Shown here: one piece after another, positions 52,101-62,484 of the stretch | Position numbering within the stretch: position 1 is the stretch's first letter | Layout of the letters: the number at the start of each line of letters is the position of its first letter | Assembly: GCA_013368315.1 (NCBI GenBank) | Contig: JAACJM010000162.1 | Span: 62,001-126,000 of the forward strand | Reading direction: 5' to 3' | DNA from: Tetrapyrgos nigripes | Taxonomy: Eukaryota > Basidiomycota > Agaricomycetes > Agaricales > Campanellaceae | DNA: 64,000 nt | Translations under genes and position numbers: made by a program | The notes under the pieces: generated by a model | What the model saw: only the letters and a program-made list of their open reading frames with translations | Database searches by the model: none | Told to the model about the DNA's origin: nothing

Positions 52101-53479
52101 CAATACCGCAGTCCAGCCCAATTTATCGAGGGTACCAGTTGATAGCAGGTTGTTAGAGATGCTAGGTGCGTGGAAGGCATCACTGATCCTTTGTAGATGA
52201 CCTCAACCTTGACATCGCCTCTTTCTACGATATCAAACTCAGCATCTTCGTGTGACGAACCTCCTTTATCAGTATAGGAATTATAGGATACGAAGCATGA
52301 TCGATGTTTGAAGAAGTGGTGAGTTGCTCCAGAGTCGGCTATTATGCGGATAGAGGTTTGGGCATGAGGATCTGGTTTGCGCGCCAAAGCCGTGGTCAGA
52401 GCCAAGATAGTAGGGGAGTCATCTGAAGATGACGTAGTGGTATTGTTGGCTGACGGTAAAGGTGCGTCTTTCTTCCCTTTCCACCACGCTGGATACTGAC
52501 CCTGCTTGCCACCACCTTCTCGAAAGCAGTTCTCGATTGTATGGCCTTTTCGCTTGCACTTCGGGTTAGCGCATACGAGATCCGGATTCACTGGCCACTT
52601 CCTTGATGTCTGCAGGGCATTAACCTTTTCTGTCAACTGTTGCACCTGCGCCTGCAGGGCCTTTGTCTTTTCCAGACCATATACGCCACTTTCTCTATCA
52701 CCTCCTCCCATCAAACGAACATGTTCTTGCAGCCTTCCTGCAGCGACGTTGAACGTGAGGGACAAATCGGTAAGCAAGGTACCGACTACAGGAATCCATT
52801 CTGGGGTACGAGGGAAGGAATCGAGGAATAGAGTGAGGAATTGGGAGTCACTGATGATGGCTCCCACATCGGTAGCCTGTTTCCGTAGAGTTCTAAATTT
52901 CACCATGTACCCATTATCTCCTGTAATATCCCCTTCTGTGTATCGACAGCTTCTCAATGCATCCTCTCGTCTCTGCCTAGCCAGATGGCTAACCAAAGTA
53001 TATTCCGTCTTTAAGAACTCCCAGAATTTATTAGACTTCTTCTCTCCCGAGAAACTGAGTGCATTGGGATTCTTGACGTTATCCCAAATTGTAAGGTACA
53101 CAACGGACTCGCAGATCTCATACTCGAGATAATTCGGGGTTTGACTGTTAGGAGGTGTAGGGAGGAGTGTGCCGGTGCTAGAGGGTTTAGCAGGTATGGT
53201 GATCTGCCCTTCCCAATATAGATGAAGACCTTTCAATTTGGCTCGCATCAACATCGACTCTGCCCAAGATACGTAGTTCTCGCTGTTGAACTTGGCATCC
53301 TCCAGTAGCTCTTGGATTGTGGTATAGCTACTGGGATGACCGATGGGGTTAGAGCTGGCTGGATTGTTTTCAGGCATTGTTGGGATGTAGATATGTGGGA
53401 GCGTAAAAATAGACGCAGTGTATAGAGAGTCAAGATCTTCAGAGTTAATCGAGGGGAATGGGTCTTCTGATAGGGACAT
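49170..53479 (-). pseudogene. Copia gag-pol, broken reading frame
   Basis: From the start at 53479: a gag region; a zinc knuckle with Cys-x4-Cys-x4-His-x4-Cys (about 52550-52600) instead of the usual Cys-x2-Cys; an aspartic protease Asp-Ser-Gly-Ala (about 52335); an integrase core with Gln-Thr-Asp-Asn and Ala-Glu-Arg-Gly (about 51420-51560); a reverse transcriptase with Tyr-Thr-Asp-Asp (about 50020); and RNase H with Met-Thr-Glu-Ala-Glu-Tyr (about 49350). Frame changes or stops near 52.1, 51.7, 50.75 and 49.65 kb prevent one polyprotein. Confidence 0.93.
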
Positions 53480-53544
53480 ATAACGGTGTGATCAATGAGT
53501 CATTCTGATCGCGTTGTGTAAGACTAGGTGCAGTTCAGAGCGCG

Positions 53545-53556
53545 GGGCCCATAACC
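53545..53556 (-). other. Copia primer-binding site (half-tRNA-iMet type)
   Basis: Directly next to the 5' LTR the minus strand reads GGTTATGGGCCC. This is complementary to the anticodon stem-loop region of initiator tRNA-Met, the same priming site used by Drosophila copia, which is primed by a cleaved tRNA 5' half. Confidence 0.8.
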
Positions 53557-53960
53557 TGTTACAAATGAGTACGCGTTAGTATGAATGTCATACCCAGGAG
53601 TCCACACGAGATAGTGGAAACGACTTGTATTAACTACAGTACCTGTTACAAATGAGTACGCGTTAGTATGAATGTCGTACTGTAGTAAATATAAAAGAAT
53701 CAATCAGTAATGAAGTAGGAATGAATAGTAAGATGAATACACACCCCAGGAGTCCACACGAGATAGTGGAAACGACTGGGGTGTCGGATACGAAAAGTAT
53801 AGGTATAAGTGAGGCGGGTGTTGAATCCGGATCAGTGTGCCTTGGAGCACGATGGTTAAAGGAATTAACAGGGAACAGGATACGGGAAAATAGATAGTTA
53901 GAGAGACGGATATTAACAGAAAAGGAAATAGCCCCTGTCTGGGGACTCTTATTCTCGACA
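53557..53960 (-). repeat. 5' LTR of the Copia element
   Basis: 404 bp, intact, with TG...CA ends, followed on the right by the target duplication CATAC. It contains an internal repeat: the first 30 bp recur about 90 bp further in, and the AGGAGTCCACACGAGATAGT block also occurs twice. Confidence 0.95.
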
Positions 53961-54385
53961 CATACGTCATGTCATTCCTTACACCTGAACTCACTCTTGA
54001 ATACCAATAGTCATTAGTGACAGCTAAGATATAAATGACAACCGCTTCATCTCTCTAATTAAGCCATGCAAACCTCATACCTGACCAAGAGGACCTGAAC
54101 ATTTACCGACTTCAAGTGTCGACTTTCATGCAACAGACTCTCGCATTAGTGCGAGACATTAGTTTGATACTCGGCAAAACTCGCATTTGTCGGGAACATC
54201 ACTCTCACGCAATATAACATACGCCATGGCAATTGACATTAGGCCTGACTTTTGTCCGAAAACTGGCTTCTTAGATTTCAACTGTATTCGCTTTTACTTA
54301 GACTATGTAAGGTAAGGCCTTAGGCGGCGACTGAAGCATCGTGGGTCAAACCAAGGGTGCTATGTATATGGTTCTGAGTAGCCCA

Positions 54386-54392
54386 TATAAAA
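54386..54392 (+). promoter_or_regulatory. TATA box of DUF6534 gene C
   Basis: TATAAAA in a context nearly identical to that at 42678. It lies about 110 bp downstream of the nested insertion, so the core promoter of gene C is intact but its distal promoter is displaced by 9.5 kb. Confidence 0.4.
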
Positions 54393-54541
54393 GCAATTGG
54401 CAGGGTCTTATGTATTGGCATTTGGGACATGGGACGCCGTTTGGTTGTGCATAAATAGTTGGGGAGCAGATGACCTCAGCATTTCTTCCTTCATTTCCAC
54501 CTTCCGTGTCCGTGTGAGGCGATAGCGCCAGTGATGAGGAA

Positions 54542-56150
54542 ATGTCGTTCAACGGTGACTTGAACACAGTGCTTGGGTAAATTCGTTGTACTATTCATCC
54601 TTCAGATTCTTGAACGCTTAATGTCTAGGCAGGCCATTTGTACTAGGGGCATGGGTCAATTTAATGCTGTACACGCTGGTCCTGAACCAAGTGAGCGTGC
54701 AAGGCTAGATGGATGATCCTTCACTTCGAGCTCAAGTCGCATCCTGCATAGACCTATCACTATTTCATAAATTATCCCTTTGATCGGCTCATTCACAAAA
54801 TAACTGTCCTGGTTGCGGTTCTCTGCGACACGTTAGTAACAATCTCTGCCTGCGCCAATGTGTATATCGTAAGTCTTATATGGTCGAATTCGAGTCCGGT
54901 GCTCTCACTGAGTAAACTTTATAGTTCTCGGTCCTTACTCAAAGTATGTCAACGATCTGAATGGCTTTACAGTACAGTGGTCTGAATTGTTTTCAGGAGA
55001 CCCGCCACTTCTGTTATTATTAGCGCAAAATTGGTACGTTTTGCACAAAAGAATTTTGATCTTTCGAACAAGTTGTTGATCAACCTTGCGCTCTCCAGGC
55101 CAATACCCTTGTTTGTTGGTTCGTCCGGTATCTCGACCGTTGTCTGTCAAGCCTTTATATTGCACCGATATTGTAATCTGTGCGTCTTTACATGAGATTC
55201 TTCGGTGAAATATTAATACTCCTAATTGGTTTTTTTCAGTACTAAAAGAAAACTCGTTGCTGGCGCAATTGGCTTCATTATCTTGATAACTGTGAGTGTA
55301 GAGCCAGGTGTACAGTCGTTAGCGCTGACCTTGGTTACGCTGCAATTGTTAGTTTGGAGGTTCCGTCTACATTACAGCCAGTATCTTGATCGACTCCTAT
55401 AATGCCAAATTCATTCATCCCATGTAAGTGCCATTATTAGTCGTATCAAAAGCTACGATTTTTTTTTCGTCTGAACATCAAACTTGAATGCAGAGCCACC
55501 ATTCGGACAATATCATCTGTGGTGGCAGATGTATCCCTCGCAATGGCGCTGGTGGTACATTACCTGCAAGCTGGTCATGGCGTCGAGTCCAGGTCATCGA
55601 AAAGGTCAGTACTGGCTTTATTTATTTCCCTTTGGCTTTGGATCCGAGTCATCTCTCAAACTTGTTTATAGGCTCATTCATCGCCTCTGTGCCTTAGCCC
55701 TCAGAGCAAGCTTTTTCACGGCGTTAATTTCGATTACAGCGCTGGTTTTTTGGGCAGCTATGAAACATAGTTATGGTAAATGTCTTGTACTCACTCTGCC
55801 TGATTTCTCGAGCCTAAAAATTCATCTTCCTTATAGTTTACATCATATTCTCTTACTGCATCGGTCCCAGCTACTCCCTGACCCTCTTACACAATCTCAA
55901 CATCAGAAAAGATCTTCGACTCATTCAAGGCAGCACTGCAGTGACTGCACGCACGAATACTAATAGGATCTGGGTTGAAGGGATCAGCCACGGTAGTGCG
56001 AACAAGGGTCGTACTGAAGGTACAATGCCGGTAAATTCAAATTTCGAAGCAGAACCTGGGCTTGATCGCGAGAGCGTGAGCGATAGTTGGAGGAATAGTA
56101 GACTGTCGAAGTGGACAACGAGTTTCGTCAGTGTGGACCAAGAGGAGTAG
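54542..56150 (+). CDS. DUF6534-type membrane protein, copy C
   Basis: Exons match copy B one for one: 54542-54576, 54633-54690, 54752-54868 (39 codons), then the helix 4 exons, 55240-55291, 55353-55423, 55494-55604, 55672-55775 and 55837-56150. All frames remain open in these exons although introns have changed, so selection on the protein is likely. Differences include Asn-Gln for Asp-Gln at the end of helix 1 and several changes in the tail. The 5' boundary of the exon before helix 4 is uncertain, as in copy B. It is separated from the end of the dehydrogenase gene by about 140 bp and a duplicated dehydrogenase tail. Confidence 0.83.
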
Positions 56151-56289
56151 TACAGCTGGTGCAGTGACTATCGTTTAGGATCGAGATACCAGATGTTCCA
56201 GTGTGCAGCATCAACCGATCGTATATCGACGCATTTGTTCTTTCTAATCATAGATTTACATGGCAGAGTGGTAAATATACATGTTGTAC

Positions 56290-56571
56290 AGAAGCTTCAA
56301 TCAAAGCTTCGCCTCCCTACTCTTAGGCATCCTTCTCAACTTTAGAAGGATGCGCTTGACGAATCCCAAGGTCTGCGAGTATGTGTTCGGCTGTGTACTT
56401 TGAATCAGCATATCAGAGTTAGTAGATCAAAGAAGCAACGCCTACCTCCGCCGCCAATGCTATCATGTCATTAATGACGTTCGATGGAACTGCAGAGCCA
56501 TTAAGTACACATAGTCGGAACGCAAAAATCCAGTACGCTCACATGTTCCACATCCCTCCCCATCCCAATCC
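56290..56571 (-). pseudogene. Tandem duplicate of the last dehydrogenase exons
   Basis: Near copy of 56572-56890, including the Phe-His-Arg-Thr exon, the 14-bp exon and the terminal Ala-Glu-Asp-Ile-Leu-Ala exon. The copy lacks part of the intron after the Phe-His-Arg exon and has an insertion in the last exon. It lies beyond the stop codon of the intact gene; it could only be used by alternative splicing. Confidence 0.85.
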
Positions 56572-58728
56572 TCAAAGCCTTGCCTCCCTACCCTTAGGCA
56601 TCCTTCTCAATGCTTGACGAATTCCAAGATCTGCGAGTATGTCTTCGGCTGTATACTTTGAATCAGCATATCAGGGCTAATAGACCAAAGAAGCAGTGCT
56701 TACCTCCACCGCCAATGCTATATCATGTCATTCATACACATATGTGGCAGTCAGTCGACAGCAAAGTCAAGGATCTGCGGCAGAGCAACTCACGCATCAA
56801 TTAACAACGTTCGATGGAACTGCAAAGCCAATAAGTATAAAATGTCGGAAGGCAAAACTCCAGTACACTCACATGTTCCACATCCCTCCCCATCCCAGTC
56901 CTCGTGAACGACCTCCCACCAAAAATCTGCGCCGCATCAGCAGCAGTAGCTTGAGCGTCTCTCGTTACATGCATTTTTAACAAGGAGATCGGACTAGCCA
57001 GGTCTTCTGCCTTCGCTTTCACCTTGGAATTTGAATTGCTTTCACCGTTGTTGATACAATCCATCCAATACGCAATTTGTTCTAACCACCCTTGACCAGT
57101 TTCGACTCTTGCTGCCATATTGGCGAGTTTACCGCGAACGACGGGTTGAGAGGAGAGTGGACGGCCGAAGGTGTGTCGGAGAGAGACCCATTTGAAGCAT
57201 TGGGAGGTTATGGCGCGTTGGATTGAGACGGTCTCTGCGGCAAGGACCCATCTGGGAAAAAATGCAGACACATGGTTAGTCTGGATAAGGAATTCCAGCG
57301 AGGAGAAAGCCTTGGGTTAAAACAAAAACAGTGGGTATATGCACGCATATACCTGAGGTACTAAGAGTAAAGGAGGGTTTGAGGGGATATATGCGCGTAT
57401 ACAGACGCATATACCCAATGAAACAATATTTTAGGCGTTACTCACCGCTCATGATTAAAATTCCCCAACAAGATCCTCAAACCATCCCCTCTCCTCACCG
57501 GTGTCTCCTTCCCGTTCCCACTAGGATCCCGGAATCTCAAAAGATTCCCTTCTGGCACAAACACATCATCAAACACTATAAACGCTGTCCCAGCTGCTCC
57601 ACTGGAATACGAAGTTTTCAGTGGTCGGGTGGTGATACCCTCTCCGCGAGAGATAATAAGGGCAATAATATCTCCATCTCCTTCTCGAGCATCCTCAACT
57701 CGACAAGCCGTAACAAACCAGTCCGCCCACATAGCATTGGTTATCCACTTCTTCGTCCCCGTTACTCGGTACCCGCCTGCAACCTTTTTGGCAGTAGTTC
57801 GTATCCCACCTGAGCCTTTCCGATTTGGGCCGGGACCTTGGATGTCACTCCCTGCGAATGCCTCGGTGATAGCTAGACAGACGCTCTTCTTTCCGTCGAG
57901 GACTTGCGGGACGATGAGGTCTTTGAGTTTGGCAGATGCGTAGGCTATAATAGGTGGTAAAGCGATGACGGCGCCTCCACCTAGACCGTCGGAATACCCT
58001 CGTGAGTGGAGGTGGGATGATTCTTGAATCATGATGAGTTTGATGAAATGGTCCACCTGGAGAAAAAGATCGAGATAAGAAGTCAGGTAGATAGAGCGCG
58101 AAGAGAAACACACCTGGTCTTCAGTGATAACACCATCCATCAATTTCCTCCCTTTCAAATGTTCTCCTCTTCCCAACCTCATAGCTGGTATGTTAAGCCG
58201 AGCCATCTCCTTCAATACATGCTGTGACGGAGGTTTACCGTCCTCCTCTCTGGCACGCGCGTCTGGCAAAACGACTCCACGGATGAAAGAACGGTAGGCT
58301 TGAAGGAACTCGAAGTGGTGTGGTTTGTAGTAGGGACTTGGGAGATTCGTTAACCATGAAGGTTCGGCATAGGGTATCTTGCTGATTGCATTAAGTGGAA
58401 TGGAGTCTTGTTCAAGTCGGTCTTCGTGGCCTTGTACGACACCGACTTTGAGGCGGGTATATTGGGGCAATGAGAGGATTTCGGAGAGGTGTAAGGAGAA
58501 AAAGGCTTCTGTCGCATCTTGACCCGCTACATATTGGCCGTAGTTAGCACGTACATAGTCATACATGCCCAGACCCAATTCACCGATATCCGCGTCTAGA
58601 AGAACCGTCGGTCCTCCAGGGTGTAAGTCCGAGAATTTGGACAAGTCATAGACTTCAGAGTCAATTATGACCCAAAGATCTCCTCTTTTGTTGTGCTGAG
58701 CGACCTCTGAAGCTGAGAATGCCTTCAT
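56572..58728 (-). CDS. Cytochrome b5-acyl-CoA dehydrogenase fusion
   Basis: Exons 58728-58584, 58526-58114, 58056-57446, 57251-56873, 56819-56794, 56717-56704 and 56648-56572 join in phase to 554 residues. Residues 1-75 form a cytochrome b5 domain with His-Pro-Gly-Gly at 36-39 and a second haem His near 61. The rest is an acyl-CoA dehydrogenase with Ala-Phe-Ala-Gly-Ser-Asp, Thr-Gly-Thr-Lys-Lys-Trp-Ile-Thr-Asn, a Phe-Asn-His-Glu-Arg-Trp stretch, Gln-Ile-Phe-Gly-Gly-Arg and an Ala-Glu-Asp-Ile-Leu-Ala end. This fusion is found in many fungi and probably oxidises a fatty acyl or related thioester, passing electrons via haem; the substrate is unknown. Introns 1 and 2 are 57 bp, a multiple of three, without stops. 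One exon is 14 bp. Confidence 0.92.
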
Positions 58729-60647
58729 TGAGACGAGGATTGAAATAAAGAGAGGTGAGTTGGAGGTGAGCAGTCATGCACTTACCGGTAAACGAGATTA
58801 CCGGATCCTACATAATGTACGTAGTGTGGCAACCTGCACGATATAAAGGACGTTCGTATGCCGGAGGGACCAGAGAATTTGCAATTGATCCTATAGCTAC
58901 TGCGGTTTGACCGTGACCATCCGTCTTTTACCGTTCCAGCTCCTCTGACCACAATGACACCGTAACACAAACTCTCTGAATATCTGGCAGGTTTTTCTAT
59001 ACTTATTTGTCAAATTTGCAACTGTCGAATACGCCTTTGGTAACAGCCTCGATGTGGAGCAGATATTCAAGATGATATAGACGGCAGAATCTTTCCTGGG
59101 TACTATAGGGTCAAAGGCTAGGCTAGGATTGGATTAAGAGCAGAGATTGGTATGACCATCTTGTTTAACTCAAGTTCTCCTCCTGAGCAAACATTCAGAC
59201 AGTGTTTTACATTGTTACATGCCTATTACCACCTGCGCATAGTACGAGGGACTTTCCCTAGACTTTTCCCTTCTTTTCGACCTTTTCAGCGCATCCTTGC
59301 TTTCTTTCTATGAGCAAATGGTGGTACAATCTGGTACCTCTACCTTTCTCTCGCTACGAGGTTCCAGGGATGGCATGCTCTGTTCCATGGTGGATTCCTC
59401 TCCTCTTGTGCTGCTTTTGCAGGACAGAAAGCTGACTACTGAGTATGTGTTTATGTTCTAGAATTTTTACAGTAGGTTCATGCATACGTATATAGGACTT
59501 CAGGACTGTCAACTCGCAAGTTGGAGTTGTCATCGTACTACAGCTTTACATCGAGGCTCTGGGTTGTTAGGATTGGGAACAGTCGTAGACAGCGCCCCAG
59601 GTATATGCACCTCCATTTAGTGCAAGCACCGAATCCTTCAATCCTTGTTTTTCCATTGAAGCTTTCGACTCTTTCTTTCATCAACACTTCATTTTGTTCA
59701 TGTTCCGCTGTGACCCATCCTGACATGCCTTGCCTCCAAGTGGGATGTTGACCGTCAAGGCTTGCTAAGCTTGTCTTCGTCTAGAGTTATGAAGGCGCTG
59801 ACACCTTGTCATCTCACCGTCGGTGTTTGGTTGGTATTATAGCGGAGACGCACATCCAAGTGAGGACGTAGGGGAATGAATAACGGTTGAGGCTCGGTCA
59901 ATGTAGAGAGAAGGAACGCGGCCTCGTGATCAAGACGCGTGTTCTAAGAAAGGAAGTCGGTAATCAGTGGCGCAGTGAAGTCAGAGTCGATGTCGAAGTT
60001 GAAGCACAGTCGTTGGCGCAGTCGTTAAGGGTCAGACTCAGGCTTGATTTTGGGCAGAAAGAGAGGTGTCATTCAGAATACATACGGACTATGATATACC
60101 AGCTGGTATCTACCCCCGTGCCCACAAGAAATGAAAGTGCAATTATACCGAAAGGAGCGAGAGATTTTTAAGGATCAAACGACAGCGATAAAATGACGCA
60201 TGTAGAGATTGTGAACGGAGGTAATCAGCGAATCAGAGAACAAGTATTTGGAAGAGAAGACAATAAGGTGTTCTTGGTCAGAAGCAACGTCAAACGAGAA
60301 GTGAGAAAATTGAAAGTAAGTAAAGCGAGTTTTAGCAGTCTATCCTCATTCCAACCTGTGGTACACTATCAGACGGATAATACGACGCACGAGAAGGGCC
60401 CGCAACACTTGCTCAACTTGAAAGCAGTGATTTATTTAAACCGAACTTATCTCTGTACTTAAAGCTGGAGGAAGCAGGCTGGGAAATTTCTGAGGAGGTC
60501 TCGCTGTTTCTTTTTCTTCGCGTTCCTGGAACAATCTGGAACATTCCTTTTATTTGAAATGAGCCGAGACAGTCTACAGAGGCAAAGTTTCCACAAAGAA
60601 CGCGACGCGACGCGTGACTCAACAATTACTTACCTAAGCATTGCCAA
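58729..60647. other. 1.9-kb intergenic region
   Basis: Promoter of the dehydrogenase and upstream region of the small-protein gene. ORFs are short and unconvincing. Confidence 0.45.
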
Positions 60648-60654
60648 TATAAAT
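60648..60654 (+). promoter_or_regulatory. TATA box of small-protein gene 1
   Basis: TATAAAT about 90 bp before the start codon at 60739. Confidence 0.5.
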
Positions 60655-60738
60655 TCGTCGTAGTGGCCATCCTTCCTTCCTCTCATACCACCACCATCTC
60701 TCCTCACTGAACCAATTATCTTCAATTTAAGCTCAAAC

Positions 60739-61240
60739 ATGACTGGAAAAGGCTCTTCTTCCTATGGCAGTTACACCTATGATGGCACTGGCACCAATGA
60801 CGCGGTCTGTACTCCCTTGGTACTCCCTTTCACCCCTTTCGCCTGAGACGTCGTGAGTCGACATCAAGCTGAGCCGTCTTATGATACTCTGCGACCTCAC
60901 TACACTTGTACTGCGGCCGCTTTTCATCTTTCCTCGTCTCATCTTCTTATGTCGCCACTCCGGTAACTGACTCGTTCATCCTCCCTCCAGGGTAATCATT
61001 ATTGTAGCCGCGACTACGGTAATGGTAGCAACTCGTACCATTACTCTAACACGTGCTTATTATCTCACCAATCTTCGCCTGACCGTATTACTGACTTACT
61101 GACACTATCTCAGCGACGGGTCGTACTACTACAGCAACCCCAATGGCTCTACCTATTACAACTCCGGTACTGGGCACTCTCAATACACTTCCCCTAGTGG
61201 CCAAAGTTCCAGCTCCAACTCCAACAGTGGCAAGAAGTAG
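60739..61240 (+). CDS. Small Gly/Ser/Tyr/Asn-rich protein 1
   Basis: Exons 60739-60804, 60991-61052 and 61114-61240 join in phase to 84 residues. Almost the whole protein is Gly, Ser, Tyr, Asn and Thr, with the segments Gly-Asn-His-Tyr-Cys-Ser-Arg-Asp-Tyr-Gly, Ser-Asn-Ser-Tyr-His-Tyr-Ser-Asn, then a repeated Asp/Asn-Gly-Ser-Tyr-Tyr-Tyr-Ser-Asn-Pro / Asn-Gly-Ser-Thr-Tyr-Tyr-Asn-Ser unit, and a Gly-Lys-Lys end. No signal peptide is present. Similar tiny proteins occur in many fungal genomes and are unnamed; the low-complexity composition suggests a disordered or self-associating protein. The TATA box and short 5' leader suggest regulated, possibly strong expression. Confidence 0.8.
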
Positions 61241-61845
61241 GTGGGCACTATTGAGATTTGGTATGTGTTCTTTGTTGGTCTTATCTACTTCTTGCACTGA
61301 CCATGACTTCATTTTCTTTGCACGCAGGCTCGCTGTCCACCTCGGCTCAATTGCGGGGCAATCGTTTTTCCTAATCTTTCTACTGTCGTCGTTGTCGTTG
61401 TCACTGTGATGGTACACAGATCATGAGTGTATATTAGTTGATCGTTGGCTACTGAGTATTGTATGAATAAATCGGCTGATAGTTTTGAACGTCTTGGTGC
61501 CCGCCAGCTTTATGACCATGCCATTGTAGAAGGGTTGGCAGTGCAGTGAAATGATATGAAAAAAGCGTTCCATTCTACGTTCTTGTTTCGATCTTGCGAC
61601 TGCCGGTCTGTGACACAGGATCTCGAAGCACAATTGAAATTATTCCCTCTCACTGCATGTAAAACGCTATTGTCTTTATCCTACGTTGCATGTACTGAAC
61701 ATGTAAGCTGGAAGACATCGGGAGGATAATGGAACATCGAAACTATATTCGGTCTTACGCGATCAAACGGTCACATGAACGGATCGCGTTGGGGTGGCAA
61801 GGGGCGGGCATCACCATCTCACCGTCGACTCAGGCGGTCTCTCAG

Positions 61846-61853
61846 TATATAAG
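61846..61853 (+). promoter_or_regulatory. TATA box of small-protein gene 2
   Basis: TATATAAG about 75 bp before the start codon at 61926. Confidence 0.5.
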
Positions 61854-61925
61854 TATGGACATATGTCGGGCTACTCCACCGCCAACCTCATATCCTTTGA
61901 ATTTTTCAAGCTCTCTAAATCTATC

Positions 61926-62289
61926 ATGGCTGGACAAGGACTCGGAACTTCTTCACACGGAGATTATACCTATGGCGGTTCTGGAACTAATAGTTCTGTG
62001 AGTCCTCCATTTTTCATTAGATCAGTCATGTCTGACAATGACTTTTGATGTCCTTCTTGGCTCTTGCTCCCAACTAACTCTCTTCGACTTGCTTAGGGTA
62101 ACCACTGGTGCAATCGCGACTATGGCAACGGCAGTAATTCGTACCACTACTCAAACTCGTACGCTGTATCCCCATCCAATTGTCGGCCTTCTGTTGGCCC
62201 TCCCAATGCCGCGCGCTGACGCTCGACTCTCCGCCATATGCACATCTCCCAGTGGAAAGATCTACTCAAAGAAGAGCGGCAAAAAGTAG
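61926..62289 (+). CDS. Small Gly/Ser/Tyr/Asn-rich protein 2 (shortened paralogue)
   Basis: Exons 61926-61997, 62097-62158 and 62253-62289 join in phase to 56 residues. Exons 1 and 2 are clearly paralogous to gene 1 (same lengths in exon 2, same Gly-Asn-His-Trp/Tyr-Cys and Ser-Asn-Ser-Tyr-His-Tyr-Ser-Asn-Ser motifs). The Tyr-rich repeat unit is missing and the last exon is only 37 bp, ending Ser-Gly-Lys-Lys. The DNA between the exon 2 donor and the last exon may hold the remains of the lost repeat exon. Function unknown. Confidence 0.75.
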
Positions 62290-62484
62290 TTGAGTATCAC
62301 GATGCAGATTGCTCGGAGAGTTTTGATGATTATACGGTCTTTCTTTGAGTTACTGACATGCCAATAAGTATGCCAGTGGTCTGGTCTGCCTCAGTGTACA
62401 ATTGGACTTAGGACTCTAGTGAGAATAGTAACGCAATAGTCTGAGATGTATCGATATTCTACTTGAATTCTACTGGAACGTATA

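Larger units (their letters stand above)
45617..53960 (-). mobile_element. Copia-type LTR retrotransposon (interrupted by a pogo element)
   Basis: Two 404-bp LTRs begin TGTTACAAAT and end ATTCTCGACA. The 5-bp target duplication CATAC lies at 45612-45616 and 53961-53965. The internal region 49011-53556 carries, on the minus strand, gag, protease, integrase, reverse transcriptase and RNase H in that order, which is the Copia (not Gypsy) order. A primer-binding site and a purine tract are next to the LTRs. Reading frames are broken several times, so the element is probably dead. It lies inside the hAT-like element. Confidence 0.95.
44727..54272. mobile_element. hAT-like DNA element, host of nested insertions
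   Basis: The 7-bp repeat AGATTTC flanks the interval (44720-44726 and 54273-54279), while the paralogous unit B has it once. The inner ends carry short inverted repeats sharing TTTTCGGACAAAA close to a terminal CAG (44732 and complement of 54265). Removing the Copia element leaves about 1.2 kb with no transposase, so this would be a non-autonomous element. CAG ends and a 7-8 bp duplication suggest hAT, but 5-7 bp lie between each CAG and the duplication, so the exact ends are unsettled. Its AT-rich interior (44990-45130) has repeated TGCAT words. Confidence 0.7.

Noticed and set aside
52019..53479. Programmed ribosomal frameshift at the end of the Copia gag frame
   Set aside because: Later parts of pol are also broken at several places, so simple decay explains the frame change; Copia elements normally use one frame.
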